Program-made: the position numbers and the translations under genes | Part shown: one piece after another, positions 1 to 11,400 of the stretch | Position numbering within the stretch: the first letter of the stretch is position 1 | Layout of the letters: every line of letters begins with the position of its first letter | Notes under the pieces: model-generated | Told to the model about the DNA's origin: nothing | Databases searched by the model: none | The model's input: the letters and a program-made list of their open reading frames with translations, nothing else | Source: Lepidodermella squamata | Lineage: Eukaryota; Gastrotricha | Reading direction: 5' to 3' | DNA length: 64,000 nucleotides | Assembly (NCBI GenBank): GCA_047495785.1 | Contig: JBLDXI010000015.1 | Coordinates: forward strand, 434,001-498,000

Positions 1-892
1 TGCGTAAATGCTAAATGTTAGGTTTGCTTAACGCCCACCAAAGCTCATTTACACTTCGCATTTTCAGAATTTGGACGATGAAACAATTACAAGAGAAGTT
101 CATCATTCATCATTACCCGGCGCGGAAGTTTGCTAGAATCTGAAAATTTACCTGCAAGCTTTAGAACTAAATTTGATAGTTGACAATAGATACTGAACGG
201 GCTAAATTGTATATCGGAATTGCGCCCGCTAATACACACTGGTAATCGACGTGTTTTTCTGGCAAAACATATCCACGGCTACAACACGAGCTAATTTAGC
301 CGAACAAATGAGCGACAATATCAAATTTTATTTTCGAAATTTGTAATGCTGTTGTTCAGACGTAATCCCGGCATTTTTTAGAAAATTTCATATAAATCAA
401 ACACCCCAGCACCTCTTCGTTGCCACCGCTATCTAGCGTTTTCACAGCAGCCGTTACTTGGTGTTTCAACGCATAAGCTTTCCGGTCCATATTTACACGC
501 AATCATTCTCCTGGTCAAGCATCTAGTTGCAATCTGAGTGCTGAGTGGAGCGTACTAAGACCCGACGTAGTTGAAGAGATCAACAAAGATATAGGATTCC
601 CGATGGAATCGAGAAGCATGCGAAGTTCAAGTACGCTCTTTCGCGAAAAACTGTTGTCTAAGATGATATTGTAGCGCCAGCTAGTGATGTACATTTTACT
701 CAGTAAATCCTCTTGATCAATACCATGCAAGGCAACCTATAACCCAAATCCGTAGTTTGTCTGTAGTTTCTTTCCGTTCGGTATCCTGAAAAGTACTTTT
801 TCGCGGAATGGGGTATTTTTCCAGTTCCTAGTCGCTTAGCCAAAAAACTGCCGGTCGTCCGAAACAAACGCAAAAGTAAAAGTAGTTTTTAT
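1..892. other. intergenic, no supported gene
   Basis: I see no convincing coding exon here. The open frame at 515-730 on the minus strand is short, has no signal peptide and no recognisable domain. The segment lies downstream of the minus-strand PQQ-type gene and probably holds its 3' untranslated region. Confidence 0.5.
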
Positions 893-2308
893 TTACTCAT
901 GTGAGTTTTTCCTCAGGAAAAAGAAGCTGAACAAACATAGCAAACATGTAAAATGCAAAGAAAGGTTATCAGATGAGCTCGTTAGGCTATCATCACCAAG
1001 CGCGACATACCCCGTATCTTCATCATTTTCCTCGGCACTAAAGCGGACAGCTGATAAAACGTAATTTCTCGAAATTTCTCGATCCCGCGACACTACTATC
1101 AAGCTTCTGTTGAAGTACGCCATAGCAGCTATGTATCCAAGATTGCTAATCTCAGAAATCAGGTTCCCGGTGAATCGATCGAACGCAGAAATCGATTCGT
1201 AACTCGCAAGAAAAACCAAATCCTGGGTGACAATTCCGGAAATCAAAAACGAAACTCTCGTCCCGTTGCCGAAGCCGCGAGAAAATTGCCCGGTCACTGC
1301 GTTGTAGCTGCAAAATGCGAACGGCCGAGCGCATTCCTTTTTGAATATGTAAATTATCGACCCATCATGGCACATCATTTGCGGCGCTGTTGTCAGCTCG
1401 CCCATGTGGCGATTTAACCAAGCCGGCCGTTTTGAGTCGAGATTTGTCGTTGCTAACTGGCAGGGAATGTCGCTTTTAAACGGGCAAACAATGCTGGCAA
1501 TTCGATTCGGCTGCAAGGGCGATACCATAAGATGCGCTTTGTCAAGCCAGTTCTGCCCTGAGGCGACATGGGAGCGCCATAGCGTCGACCAATTCTTCGA
1601 GCTGATCTCATCAACGTGCGAATCAATTAACATGAAAATACGGCCTTCAGGGGTGATGGCAGGAATTTGAGGCCAGGTTATGTTTAGAATTCGATGAATC
1701 AGTTTCCCATGCTTTGCCGAGAAAACTTCATAGCTGTCAGCACAAACAATGTAAATTTGATCCAAATCACCGCGGTAAGTAATAGGGAGTGCAGTTGTAT
1801 AGGAGTCATTATGGCAGACCCTCACAGACCAAATTTCGTTGAAATCGAGTAGAGAAAAAGAAATGAGCCACGATTTTGCCACATTTGAGGTTTTGTTAAC
1901 CAGCATCGTAAATAGCCGAAGTTCATCGTCAGAAATCGCAGGAGGTGAAAAGTCGATTTTATGTGTTAAAAAGCCGAATTGCTCATACAGCAGCGTTCTT
2001 TTGATCTCAAAGCCACTAGTTGCATTGAAACTGATCAATTCCCCAGCGTTTTGTTCGAAAATGTAGATAATCCCATTAGATGTAATCAGAGGTTGGCTTT
2101 TGTAAGTGCCTAAGAATTTCACGTCATTGCTAGTGAAAGAAAAAGGAGTGCTCTGCCACTTTATCGAAGGACTTTCGCCGCTCCTAGGCCTTCCAGATAG
2201 TTCGTCTCGATAGCAAGCTCTATCTAGACCACCGTTGAATTGGAGCCATGGCTTTGGTGGGGCTACAACGAAAGAGAAGCCGAAAAAGGCGAAAATCAGG
2301 GTTCGCAT
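893..2308 (-). CDS. secreted PQQ-type beta-propeller protein, paralog 1
   Basis: A single uninterrupted frame of 471 codons. The product begins with a signal peptide (residues 1 to about 16) followed by a PWLQFNGGLDR segment shared with the next gene. Blocks of the form IIYIFEQNAGELISFNATSG match the PQQ-like repeat (G-x-hydrophobic-x-A/SFDA-x-TG) found in quinoprotein-type eight-blade propellers, so I infer a propeller fold; no cofactor-binding or catalytic residues can be assigned. Several N-x-S/T sites and paired cysteines suit the secretory pathway. The C-terminus has a hydrophobic stretch (HFTCLLCLFSFFFL) followed by a short polar tail, so it could be a GPI signal or a membrane anchor. 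It lies tandem and head-to-tail with its paralog at 3050-4510. Unlike most genes in the window it has no introns. Fold fairly likely; function unknown. Confidence 0.8.
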   Translation of the reverse strand: MRTLIFAFFGFSFVVAPPKPWLQFNGGLDRACYRDELSGRPRSGESPSIKWQSTPFSFTSNDVKFLGTYKSQPLITSNGIIYIFEQNAGELISFNATSGFEIKRTLLYEQFGFLTHKIDFSPPAISDDELRLFTMLVNKTSNVAKSWLISFSLLDFNEIWSVRVCHNDSYTTALPITYRGDLDQIYIVCADSYEVFSAKHGKLIHRILNITWPQIPAITPEGRIFMLIDSHVDEISSKNWSTLWRSHVASGQNWLDKAHLMVSPLQPNRIASIVCPFKSDIPCQLATTNLDSKRPAWLNRHMGELTTAPQMMCHDGSIIYIFKKECARPFAFCSYNAVTGQFSRGFGNGTRVSFLISGIVTQDLVFLASYESISAFDRFTGNLISEISNLGYIAAMAYFNRSLIVVSRDREISRNYVLSAVRFSAEENDEDTGYVALGDDSLTSSSDNLSLHFTCLLCLFSFFFLRKNSHE

Positions 2309-3049
2309 TGGATGATTGCTGATTTCAGCCTATTTTGTACGAAATTGTTTATCATGGCTAATTTTTGGTCTAATTTTCTCTGCAAGTGGATAAGCCCTAT
2401 ATTCTATATTCGTAGCATGTGCCGCAGTAATTTACTGATGAAATTTTCCATATACATGTATGCGAGGCGTATTATTTGTGTGCCAGTCTGTGTTTGTTAT
2501 ATAAATGGCCCTCGCTTTCCCCTCCCTGCTGGGACCCGGCCATTGTTGTCGCGCGCTTTGTGAGGAAATGCGCGTTTACACAATATGTGAATGAAAAATA
2601 TGCAGAATAAACAGAGGCGGCTGTGCTTGCTTCTTGCTGATGATGTGATTTGAGCGGCCGTGCGATATTGGTTCCGCGCTGCGAGAGCCGAAAACTGAGC
2701 ATAGCACTTCCTTCTTCTTATTTGCGGCTGAAAATGAATGCTACAGTGTTGTTTTTTTCAGAGATAGCACCGAATGGCATCCATTTGCTGATCATGTGAT
2801 ACAAAAACATAAATAATTCAGATAAAATTCCGCTCATAGGCAGTGAAATTCGCTTTTTCCAACGCATCATTTCCTTTGGCCTCCGCAGTTTTGCCTCATG
2901 TTAAAATCATGGAAAACTGAAATCTGAAATAACAATTATTGAAATCTAGGATTATATATATTGCGGATCAAATACAGACTCTTAAAGCAAAATTACTTTT
3001 TTATACTCGCTGACACGGTTTATAAGTTTATTGATATATTCACGATCAT
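2309..3049. other. spacer between the two propeller genes
   Basis: No supported gene. It should contain the promoter of the downstream paralog and the 3' end of the upstream one. Short open frames on both strands (2240-2563, 2472-2702) lack domains and signal peptides. Confidence 0.5.
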
Positions 3050-4510
3050 TCAGACAAGTAACGAGTACAGCAGATTGAGAAGAAGGCCTTTTATTGCAAA
3101 ATCTATGTTGCAATCGGCCGAAGAGTTCCGCTCCTCTGGATGGTCATGATCTTCACCGGCAGCCGTCACAGGCCCGAGTAGAGGTAAATTGCCACTAAGT
3201 TCTCCCTCAAGATCGGGCTTTCGCGTGAAATCCCGGTCAACGAATCGCAAAGCAGACAGGAAAAAGTGCTTGAAATTCGATCTTAGCCTTGTGACGACGA
3301 AAAGAGTCCCGTTGAAGAAAGTCATAGTCGGCAGGAACCCAGTTAGCCCTCGCTCAGCGATTTCATCCCCCGTCCTCCGATTTATCGCCTTAATCTTTTC
3401 ATGAAAACCAAGAAAAATCACATCTCTCGTGAAAAGAGCTGCGACAAAGTAACTAGTCCTCGGGCCGTACGACCTTGCAAATCGGCCGTTGTTCGCATTG
3501 TAGGCACAGAGGGCGCCTTTTTTCTCCGGATCACAGTCGGTACTGAAGGTGAAAATCGCTTTCCCATCATGAGCCATGAAAACCGGCGGATATCTCAGCG
3601 CCTCCATTTTCCAATTCCGCCACTCGATTCGCCTGGCTGTGATATCTGTTGTAGTTAACTGGCAGGTTACAGCGCTCAAAAATGGGCAAATTAACGTGCT
3701 GATATGGCTAGGGTTAGTCGGCGACAGCAGAGGAGCTGGGTCTCGGCCGTGGTTCTTCTTAGTTGCCACCCCGATTTTCCACAAAATCGTACCATTTTTC
3801 GGGTCAAGCTCCACCAAATGTATCTCGGCAAGAATGAAAAACCGACCATCCCCCGTGATCACAGGTAGGTAAGGATAATTATTGAGTTTGACAGAGAACA
3901 ATTTCAAACCACTTTCAGATGAATAAGCTTCGACCGTGTCGTAGCATAGCGCATAAATCACCTCGTTGTAATACGTCAAAGGCAGGGCGCTTAGATACTT
4001 ATCATTGACACAGATGCGGATTTTCCAGTCAACAATGCCGAAATCACTGAGAGAAACAGCCATAAGCCAGGCTTTATGCGGGGATCCGAACATATCAACC
4101 ATGAGTGTGTAGAGCTCTGTCTCATCGTCCTTGATAGCTGGTTGCGAGAATTTCTCCTCTTTGTAGCTGGGCTCGAAAATTTCATAGAGTATCGTCCTAT
4201 TCAGTTCAAGGCCCGTATTCGCATCGAAAACAATCAATTCACCAGCGCTTTGCTCCAGTATGTAGATTTTGCCGTCTGAAGTTATCAACGGTTGGCTTTG
4301 ATCGCTGGTTTGAACATAACGCGGCTCGTCGCTTGTTACCAGAAATTCAGTCAGCCAGATTGCGGCTAGATTCGTTAAATGTGACGATTTCTGGGCCACT
4401 TCACTGCGGTAAAATGATCGGTCCAACCCACCAGCGTACTGTAGCCATGGTTGTGGCTGCTGAGCATTGATGTTAGAAATGAGAAATGTCACAAAAATTG
4501 CTAGGATCAT
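3050..4510 (-). CDS. secreted, probably GPI-anchored PQQ-type propeller protein, paralog 2
   Basis: An intronless frame of 486 codons. The signal peptide (MILAIFVTFLISNINA) is followed by QQPQPWLQYAGGLDR, colinear with paralog 1 at 893-2308 along the whole length. A clear PQQ-like repeat is KIYILEQSAGELIVFDANTG; further copies are weaker. Matching cysteines (ICVND, ALCYD, LICPF, VTCQL, CDPEKKGALC) suggest conserved disulfides. The C-terminus has a small-residue/Cys segment (NSSADCN) followed by an uninterrupted hydrophobic tail ending in LLYSLLV, the usual form of a GPI-attachment signal. I infer a cell-surface propeller; no enzymatic activity can be assigned. Absence of introns in both paralogs could mean an ancient retrocopy, intron loss or transfer followed by tandem duplication. 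Confidence 0.82.
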   Translation of the reverse strand: MILAIFVTFLISNINAQQPQPWLQYAGGLDRSFYRSEVAQKSSHLTNLAAIWLTEFLVTSDEPRYVQTSDQSQPLITSDGKIYILEQSAGELIVFDANTGLELNRTILYEIFEPSYKEEKFSQPAIKDDETELYTLMVDMFGSPHKAWLMAVSLSDFGIVDWKIRICVNDKYLSALPLTYYNEVIYALCYDTVEAYSSESGLKLFSVKLNNYPYLPVITGDGRFFILAEIHLVELDPKNGTILWKIGVATKKNHGRDPAPLLSPTNPSHISTLICPFLSAVTCQLTTTDITARRIEWRNWKMEALRYPPVFMAHDGKAIFTFSTDCDPEKKGALCAYNANNGRFARSYGPRTSYFVAALFTRDVIFLGFHEKIKAINRRTGDEIAERGLTGFLPTMTFFNGTLFVVTRLRSNFKHFFLSALRFVDRDFTRKPDLEGELSGNLPLLGPVTAAGEDHDHPEERNSSADCNIDFAIKGLLLNLLYSLLV

Positions 4511-5383
4511 TATTTTCAGTCTAAAATTTGTCTGCTAGGCCTAAGCGAAATTGCATTTTTTGCGCACAAGAAGTTTTATGTATGGCGTGTCACCACTGAA
4601 TTTTAATTTATCAAATGCACCGAGTTCTGTTAGTTCTTTGGGTTTTCTTTCACTCAGTGAGTGCCACTATGCTAATAAGACGTGTCTACCAAAACTCGCG
4701 ATTTCTTCTTCCGCCATTCATCGCCTCTCGGGCTAAGTACTCCCAGCTTCAATGACTCCATGCTTCAAAATGAAATAATACAGTGCAATCTTTCGGTGAT
4801 TTGATGAAGTCTCGTGCAAAATGGTTTCAATAAGAATAGGAAATGCATTCATATGTTATTTAGGTATAGTGTTTCTTCAGTCTCAGAAGCATTAATCTAA
4901 ATCAGTGATGTGAATGGAATGCATTTTTCAGTTGATTTAACCTCTTTTTTCGTATTAAATCCAATGTTAATAATTTATATCGATTCATAGGTATCTCGAA
5001 TTCGAAAAATATGTTCTCTGACCAGTATGTATCTAGTATAGAATTCAACCCACGTGGCTTATCTATTATTAGAATTCATGAATGAGTAAGTTGCATGACC
5101 GCGGCTCTGTCCCATGAATAAATTAACGCTCGAGAGTCGAAGGGCGCATTATACACTGCTGGATATGCACATTTATCGATTTTAGAATGATGACTCGCGG
5201 ATTGGTCATCGTTTCATGGGTGGTCAAACGCTACCACGCAGGGACAGGCAACTCTAGAAATCACCCAGCAGGTGATTCTAAACAAAGTGAGAAATTGATT
5301 TTGCTACCTCGGAAAGAATTTTGCCGAAATTCAATAGCATAGCCTAGTTATCAGTAAGCTTTGCATTTTGAGCATATAATGCC
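4511..5383. other. intergenic, divergent promoter region
   Basis: Lies between the minus-strand propeller gene and the plus-strand small secreted gene, so it likely holds both promoters. Nothing coding is supported. A possible TATA-like stretch (catataatg) sits just before the ATG at 5384. Confidence 0.45.
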
Positions 5384-6037
5384 ATGGCCCGAATTAGTAC
5401 GCTCTGCATTGCCCTTTTGCTATTCGCCATGTTTTCCTGCTTTGGAGCCTCATGTCGGATATCGCATAGGAAGAGAAATATCGCTAATGAAGCAAACTTA
5501 GCCAAAGGACAAACTGTTCGGTTGCATAAGCTGCGTAAGTGTACAGCATATTTTCCGTGGATTTCACTAGTAAATTGGGAATCAGTTAATGAAGACTGTT
5601 ATAACAGAATTTCATAACGGCATATTGATCGGATTTCCATTGATTTTCTATGGAAATTCAGCGAATTATACCTATCCTTTTAAGGTGAAACCAAATTTCT
5701 TAACTTTTTGATTACTCGTGGAGTAATCGATTGGTCACCAATTACATTTTCTCCTTCTAATTGAAAGAATTATTTTTTTCTAAATTCCTTTTTAGTGAAA
5801 GGAGCGACGAAACAAAGCATGTCCCCTCAGGACGAGGAGCGGTTGCTGCAAGCCATCAAAAGCCAAGTTGCAAAAATCAGATTTATGAGATGTATGGAAC
5901 TCTTCTCGTACCCTGCCATCTGCAAAGGCTCAATGCTGTTTTACATGTGGGCTCGCGAACGTGCGAAATCAATTATGGAGGGCGAACAGGACAAATCGCT
6001 GTTGTCTCAGATTCGTGATTTGCAATTTAAACAATAA
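5384..6037 (+). CDS. small secreted CX9C helical protein (most divergent family member)
   Basis: Two exons, join(5384..5534,5796..6037), give 130 residues; the GT-AG intron is 261 bp and the phases agree. Residues 1 to about 20 form a signal peptide. The second exon encodes a charged helical region with KIRFMRCMELFSYPAIC and then FYMWARERAKSIMEG, matching the core of five paralogs at 13980, 17301, 25072, 28938 and 31892: basic-R-F-x-x-C, eight or nine residues, C, then F-Y-x-W-A-x-x-x-A-x-x-I-x-x-G. I do not recognise the family. An AATAAA-type signal overlaps the stop codon (caataaaata). This member differs from the others by a Cys-rich segment after the signal peptide, a CX9C rather than CX8C core and a longer tail. 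Likely extracellular; function unknown. Confidence 0.75.
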
Positions 6038-6600
6038 AATATTTATCTTGAATTCCTCAATTTCCTGCTCAAAGTATCCTACTTCTTCCATCACAAGTCA
6101 CAAGCTTCTTCCGCCCCAGCTTTTCAGTAACGCCCAACGAGCCAAAAAACTATGGCAGTTTGCAGTTATTTTTTAAATTTTCATTGAAGATTTTCAGGAA
6201 ATTCAGATCTTAGGGGCTTGTACCCAGCTCAAATCCTCCATGCCGATTGCAGTGATAATTTTAACGAAATAATTCAGTCACACGCGAAGTGGGCTGCCTA
6301 AAACTCACTCCAGAAATTCTCACTTGTTTTATCGATCAACGGTAAAAAGACGAACAATTTGTCAACGTTTGTGCGAATTATCAATATTTGACACCAGAAC
6401 TCGAATGATCAAATGTTTCGGAGTAAATATTACCGAACATGTGCGAAACCACGCCTTCCATCAGTCATTTTTCTACGGCAAAATGGTGGCGGAATAGCTG
6501 AAAATCGATCGATAGCACGCACAGCAAATCCGTGCAGTATTACACTCCGATTTACCAGTTTTTTTTATTACTTTCTTTCTCACATGAAAAACTAGGTAAC
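6038..6600. other. intergenic
   Basis: Holds the 3' flank of the small secreted gene and the upstream region of the channel gene. No additional gene is supported. Confidence 0.45.
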
Positions 6601-7985
6601 ATGGGGGAAAATTGTCTACATCTAATCTACATCGTAGCGTTGCTCCTGTATATGTGTTGCGAGAGCCAAGGTCTGACATCGCCTCTAAATGATACTGGAA
6701 ATTCGACTAGCAATTTCAGCTCACTTGCGATCTCGGCCAGCGTGTTAAAGCGAAACTATCTGAACTACTGCCCGCAAGTTTTGTCGAAATCACTACCGCT
6801 GGATGCTTTGTTTTCCAACATGTTCAAGTCACCTATGAGCGTTACAGTTACAATGGATATGTATCGCATGATAGCCATCGATGATATGCAGCAAAGGTAA
6901 GTTTGTCCTAATTAGGAGACTAATACTTTACAGTCAGGTATTTCTAAGCTTATCTGTCTGGGCGATTATATCAATGACTTGGTTCTACCCTTGCGACCCG
7001 ACATCTTGTGCGAATTTACTCGAAAACGAAACGATTTGCAATGCCGCCCAGTATAGCCTGTCTGAGAATGAATATTCTTACGTCATGTCTATTTCCATGT
7101 CAAACAAGGACGTTTGGGTGCCCCAATTTGCTCACATGAATGCTTTAGAATTCGCCAGGCCGTTCGAGAAGTTAGTTATATGATCGGTTGTAAAGAGATT
7201 TCTAGAATTATACCTGCTTCAAAAGGCTGAGCAATGGCATAGTCTACTTGACTTTCCCCGACAGCGGAGCGTCGTATTACTCGATGGGACGCTACGACAC
7301 AATTTGCGAAGAGTTCCCGTTCAGCAAATTTCCGTTCGACTCAATCAAATGTTCGTTCATTTTCGATTCCGAGGAAGTCGCGGCATATCTTAGCTACAAT
7401 TTGAGCCGATTCGCAATCGACGAATCAGCCGCGGATTCCTTTCTGTCCAGCGCTGATGTTTGGGATCTAATTTCCGTGGATCAGCCCAGAACTACGAAAA
7501 CTTCGCAAAATGCTGGCGAATACAGCTTGACCCGGATGACGGCAACTATTTCCTTCAAGCGAAGATCGAGTTATTTTGTGATAAATATAATTTTTCCTAT
7601 CTACGCACTGTATTTAATGCAACTCGCTGCTTTGATTATGCCACCTGATGTCCCAGATCGATCTGGTTTTGGAATTACCGTAGTTTTAGCCTTCTCTGTT
7701 ATTTTGTCATTCGTTGTTAGCCAGATACCACGAACTTCAGAGCCCGTCTACCTTGTTTACTTGGTCACGTTCAAATTTGCCTCAGGCATGGTGATTAATA
7801 TCTATCAACTCTTATCTTTGGCTGTCTTTAGTGGTTACGACGGATCCTTTTGTAAATCTGTTGTAGAAGTTGGTCGATTCAAAGTTACGAAACCTAGGCT
7901 AGTTGATGCTATCTTTTCTTTAAGCGTTATTCTTGTCACTGTTGTAGCCGATATATTCTTCATTTCGCTTATGATGATGATTTGA
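6601..7985 (+). CDS. Cys-loop (pentameric) ligand-gated ion channel subunit
   Basis: Three exons, join(6601..6896,6934..7174,7206..7985), give 438 residues. The introns are only 37 and 31 bp. The second donor is GTTATA, chosen because it alone keeps frame into NYTCFKRLSNG. A signal peptide (MGENCLHLIYIVALLLYMCC) is followed by an N-glycosylated ligand-binding domain (SVWAIISMTW, WVPQ) and the Cys-loop CEEFPFSKFPFDSIKC. Four membrane helices follow: M1 near YFVINIIFPIYALYLM, M2 near GFGITVVLAFSVILSFV, M3 near VYLVYLVTFKFASG, and M4 at the C-terminus. The M3-M4 loop is short. The residues before M2 (P-D-R) resemble the acidic-basic pair of cation-selective nicotinic-type channels, so cation selectivity is inferred. 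The loop spans 14 residues rather than the usual 13. Plasma membrane; ligand unknown. Confidence 0.9.
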
Positions 7986-8443
7986 ATGCCTTGAACCATC
8001 TCGATTGCAAGATCTCAGCACTTCACTATTCACTCAAAACAGAGTTGAATGAATGAGTTGAATGAATATATAGGCCATAGATTATTAATTTGGCCTGATG
8101 TTATTGCAATCTGTCTTGCGACGCGATTTCATGCGTGGTAATTAATTTATTTGCGAATCAATATACATGACTCACACGAAAAACGTTTTGCTTATCGCTG
8201 CTTGTAAAATTATCATCGTTTTATCATTTAAATTTTTCCATGACGATAGAACTGATGGCTTAGGTACTTATGTATCACCGGGTATCGAGCATCTACGTTG
8301 CTTCTCATCAACCTTAATTGGAACCGATCACTCATTACTATCTAAAAGGCCGACTCTTCATTCATTTATTTGATCGTTTTCATGATTAAAAAATTCTTGA
8401 AAATTGAAAGAAACATGAGTTTGCAAGGCCTGAAGGTCGTTGA
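7986..8443. other. convergent 3' flanks
   Basis: Tail-to-tail spacer between the channel gene and the NB-ARC/ankyrin gene. No gene is supported; the frame at 8167-8373 is short and featureless. Confidence 0.5.
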
Positions 8444-11400
8444 TTACAAAATAGTACAGCTCGAACCCTGAGCCTCGATATCATAGCGGATTTCATTACC
8501 GCTCAACAAATCCATAAGTGTTACATTTCTTGCTCTCGCCGCTATGTCCAAAGCTTCGTCTCCAATTTCTGCGCCATGTTGCAGCAACAATTTGACAATA
8601 TCAACATGGCCACCGTCACACGCCAACGTCAAAGCAGTCCATCCCTTTCTACTCCTTGTATTCACACTTGCGCCAGCTTCTTCCACTAAAACACGTGCGA
8701 TTTCAGTGAAACCACTAGTTGCCGCTATCATGAGCGCTGTGTTGCCCATTTCATTCGCATCATCAACATTTGCATCTCTTCCAACCAGCAACGCCACAAT
8801 TTGATAGCAACCGACATAACTCGCGAACATCAGCGCTGTATTCCCATTCTCGTTCCGAAAATCGATACAAGAATCGTCTTGATCGACCAGAATCTTCGCG
8901 AGATCGACACGGCTATTTCTCGAAGCCCAGAGGAGGGGAGACCAGCCATTTTTGTTCTGAACGGCTACTTTGGTGCCTTTCTTCAATAAAACACGGCAAA
9001 TTTCGATATGTCCGATATAACTAGCCGCTGTAAGTGGGGTATCGCCATTCAAATTCGCAGCATTCACATCAGCCCCGTGATCCAGGAGCAACTTGACCAC
9101 GTCGAAATGACCCAATTGGCTTGATAAGATCAAAGGCGTATTGCCGCCTTCATCTCTAGCCTCGATTGTGCTCTCATCCAATTTCGCCAAAATCCTTGTT
9201 AGAGCTTTCAGGTCAGCCTTCCGAGCTGCATGGAGTATTTCCAGATTTTTACCGCCTATCGTGCCCAATCTGGCCACTTCCATTAGTCCAGATGGCCCTG
9301 ATTCACGGATTATGTCATGCTTCTTCGTGATTAAAAGAGCCAGTTTTCTCGAGTTCCCACAGCAGTAGGCTTTTTCGATAGCTTTCTCGTACCAATACTC
9401 GGAAACCTTGCCTCCTTTTTCGATCAAGTAATTGACGACCTCGAATTCGTCATAGAAAGCTAAAGTTAGCTCCAAAGCGTTAGCAACGTTCATTTTGTTG
9501 ACCAGGCTTATATCCGCCCCGTTTTCGACTAGAAATTGGACCAGTTCAAGCCTCCCAAGTCTTGCGGCTTCAATGAGAGGGTTATTCCCTTTCAAATCGC
9601 CTATTCCAAGGTTGCATCTCGACCTGCCAGACATCAATGCTCGAGCAACCTCGAGGCAGTTATCAGATATTACGCATTTGATCATGGCCGTTTCTGATCG
9701 ATCGTTAGTTGCATCAATCGGGAAATGATTACTATCGACCAACACCTTCACAATATCAGCATTGCCATTTTCACAAGATAGCATCAGACCGTTATTGCCC
9801 TCAGAATCACAGGTTTGAAGGAAGGATTTGACCGGGATTTCGGAGATAAAAAACCGTACAATCTTGCTACAACCGAGCTTGCAAGAAGCGAGAAACACAT
9901 TTTCGTACCAATGCCTCCGGTTTTCAACCAAGGTTTCGGAGACGTAATCAAGCATCGATTTGCCGGTATCTTGTGACAGGAATCGCTCTTTGGCCACTTT
10001 AACATTTGACGCGAAGCTCACCTCGGCTAATTTGCAGAACAACTCTGTGGCTAGGGATGTTTCGTTTGATTTTCCTTTTCGGATCAGCCAATTTTCGCTG
10101 TCGATAGATTTAACTAGATCGAGAGCTGGGAATGTTTGATCCCCGGGTTTGCCTAGAAACAACGAGGAAAGAACCTTGGACTCCATGCTTGAAATCAGGA
10201 TCTCGAGTAGCTTTAATCGTTTTTGCTCAATGGCTTTGGCGAGAATGTTGAAACTAGGAGATCCAAGAATAGCTGTCCTAAGCCTGGACTCTTCGCTGCA
10301 CTTGAAGTCAATTCGCGCTGTATCTGTGGCCAATTGATAGAAAACCTCGTTAAAGCTATAATATTCCGGACTATCTAGTCGACCGTAACAATGAAGTGCA
10401 GTGGTTTGAATAGCAATTTTACAGTACTCAGCGACTTCATGTCGGCTCAGGTTCCAAAGAATTGAAAGATCTTCCGTAGCGACAAATTCACCGGGTTGAA
10501 AGAGCAGGAATGTGAAGAGGATTTTTCGAAATTCAGGTTTTCGAAACTCAGCGGATGAGGCGAGAAGGCTTGCTGTTATCATCACGGTCTTCGAGTTTGC
10601 ATTGCTAACAGGAATCATAACAGATATCGGAATGATCTTCAGATAGAGATTGCTGAGTTCGGCCGGATCTTTTGAGCATTCTTGGAATAAATGCCTCATG
10701 ACAGCTGCCGCTGCTGGAGATCCTTGGCAAATACTGCCCAGCCTCTGATATTGGCTTGTTTCCAATTTTCTCTCGCTGTATTCCTGCTTCAGGAAGTCGA
10801 CCAAGCTTGGATTGTCAAGTTTTGGTATCTCCAGATACGAACTCGGGAATCGATCGATAGAGAAGCCGGCGAATCGCTTCTCTCGAGCTAGAGCAATGCA
10901 ATGAATATTGAGTGAACCAAAGCTGAGTTTCGAAACAGCACGCAACACGCCATGGCTGTAGACATCATCCAGAACAATTAGAAAGCTGGAGTTTTGCTTT
11001 TCAAAGCAATCGCGAATAGTTTTCGGATCAGCTTGATGGGAATCAGTTTGAAACCCGGCTTTTATTAAAACGTTTGTCAAGCTGGCGTAGAGAGATGCTT
11101 CATCGTACTGAACTGCTTTTGAAATTTCTCGGACATTTAGCCAAATCACGAGCTGGGCTTTGCTATCGAACAGTTTCTTTTCGTGCAAAATGCTATTGAC
11201 CAAGACGGTTTTTCCTAGCCCAGCCTCGCCCCATATAACGAGAGAGCCTGTTACCCATCGGGATTAGGTCTAACGAATTCAAGCTAAATGTTAATACCTG
11301 ATTTTTTCGTGAGCAGATTAGTTATAGCACCTCTTACAAGATCCTCCCGTTCAGCATGGCTGAAGTACTGCGACGGAAGAGCTGGGAAAAACCCCACGAA

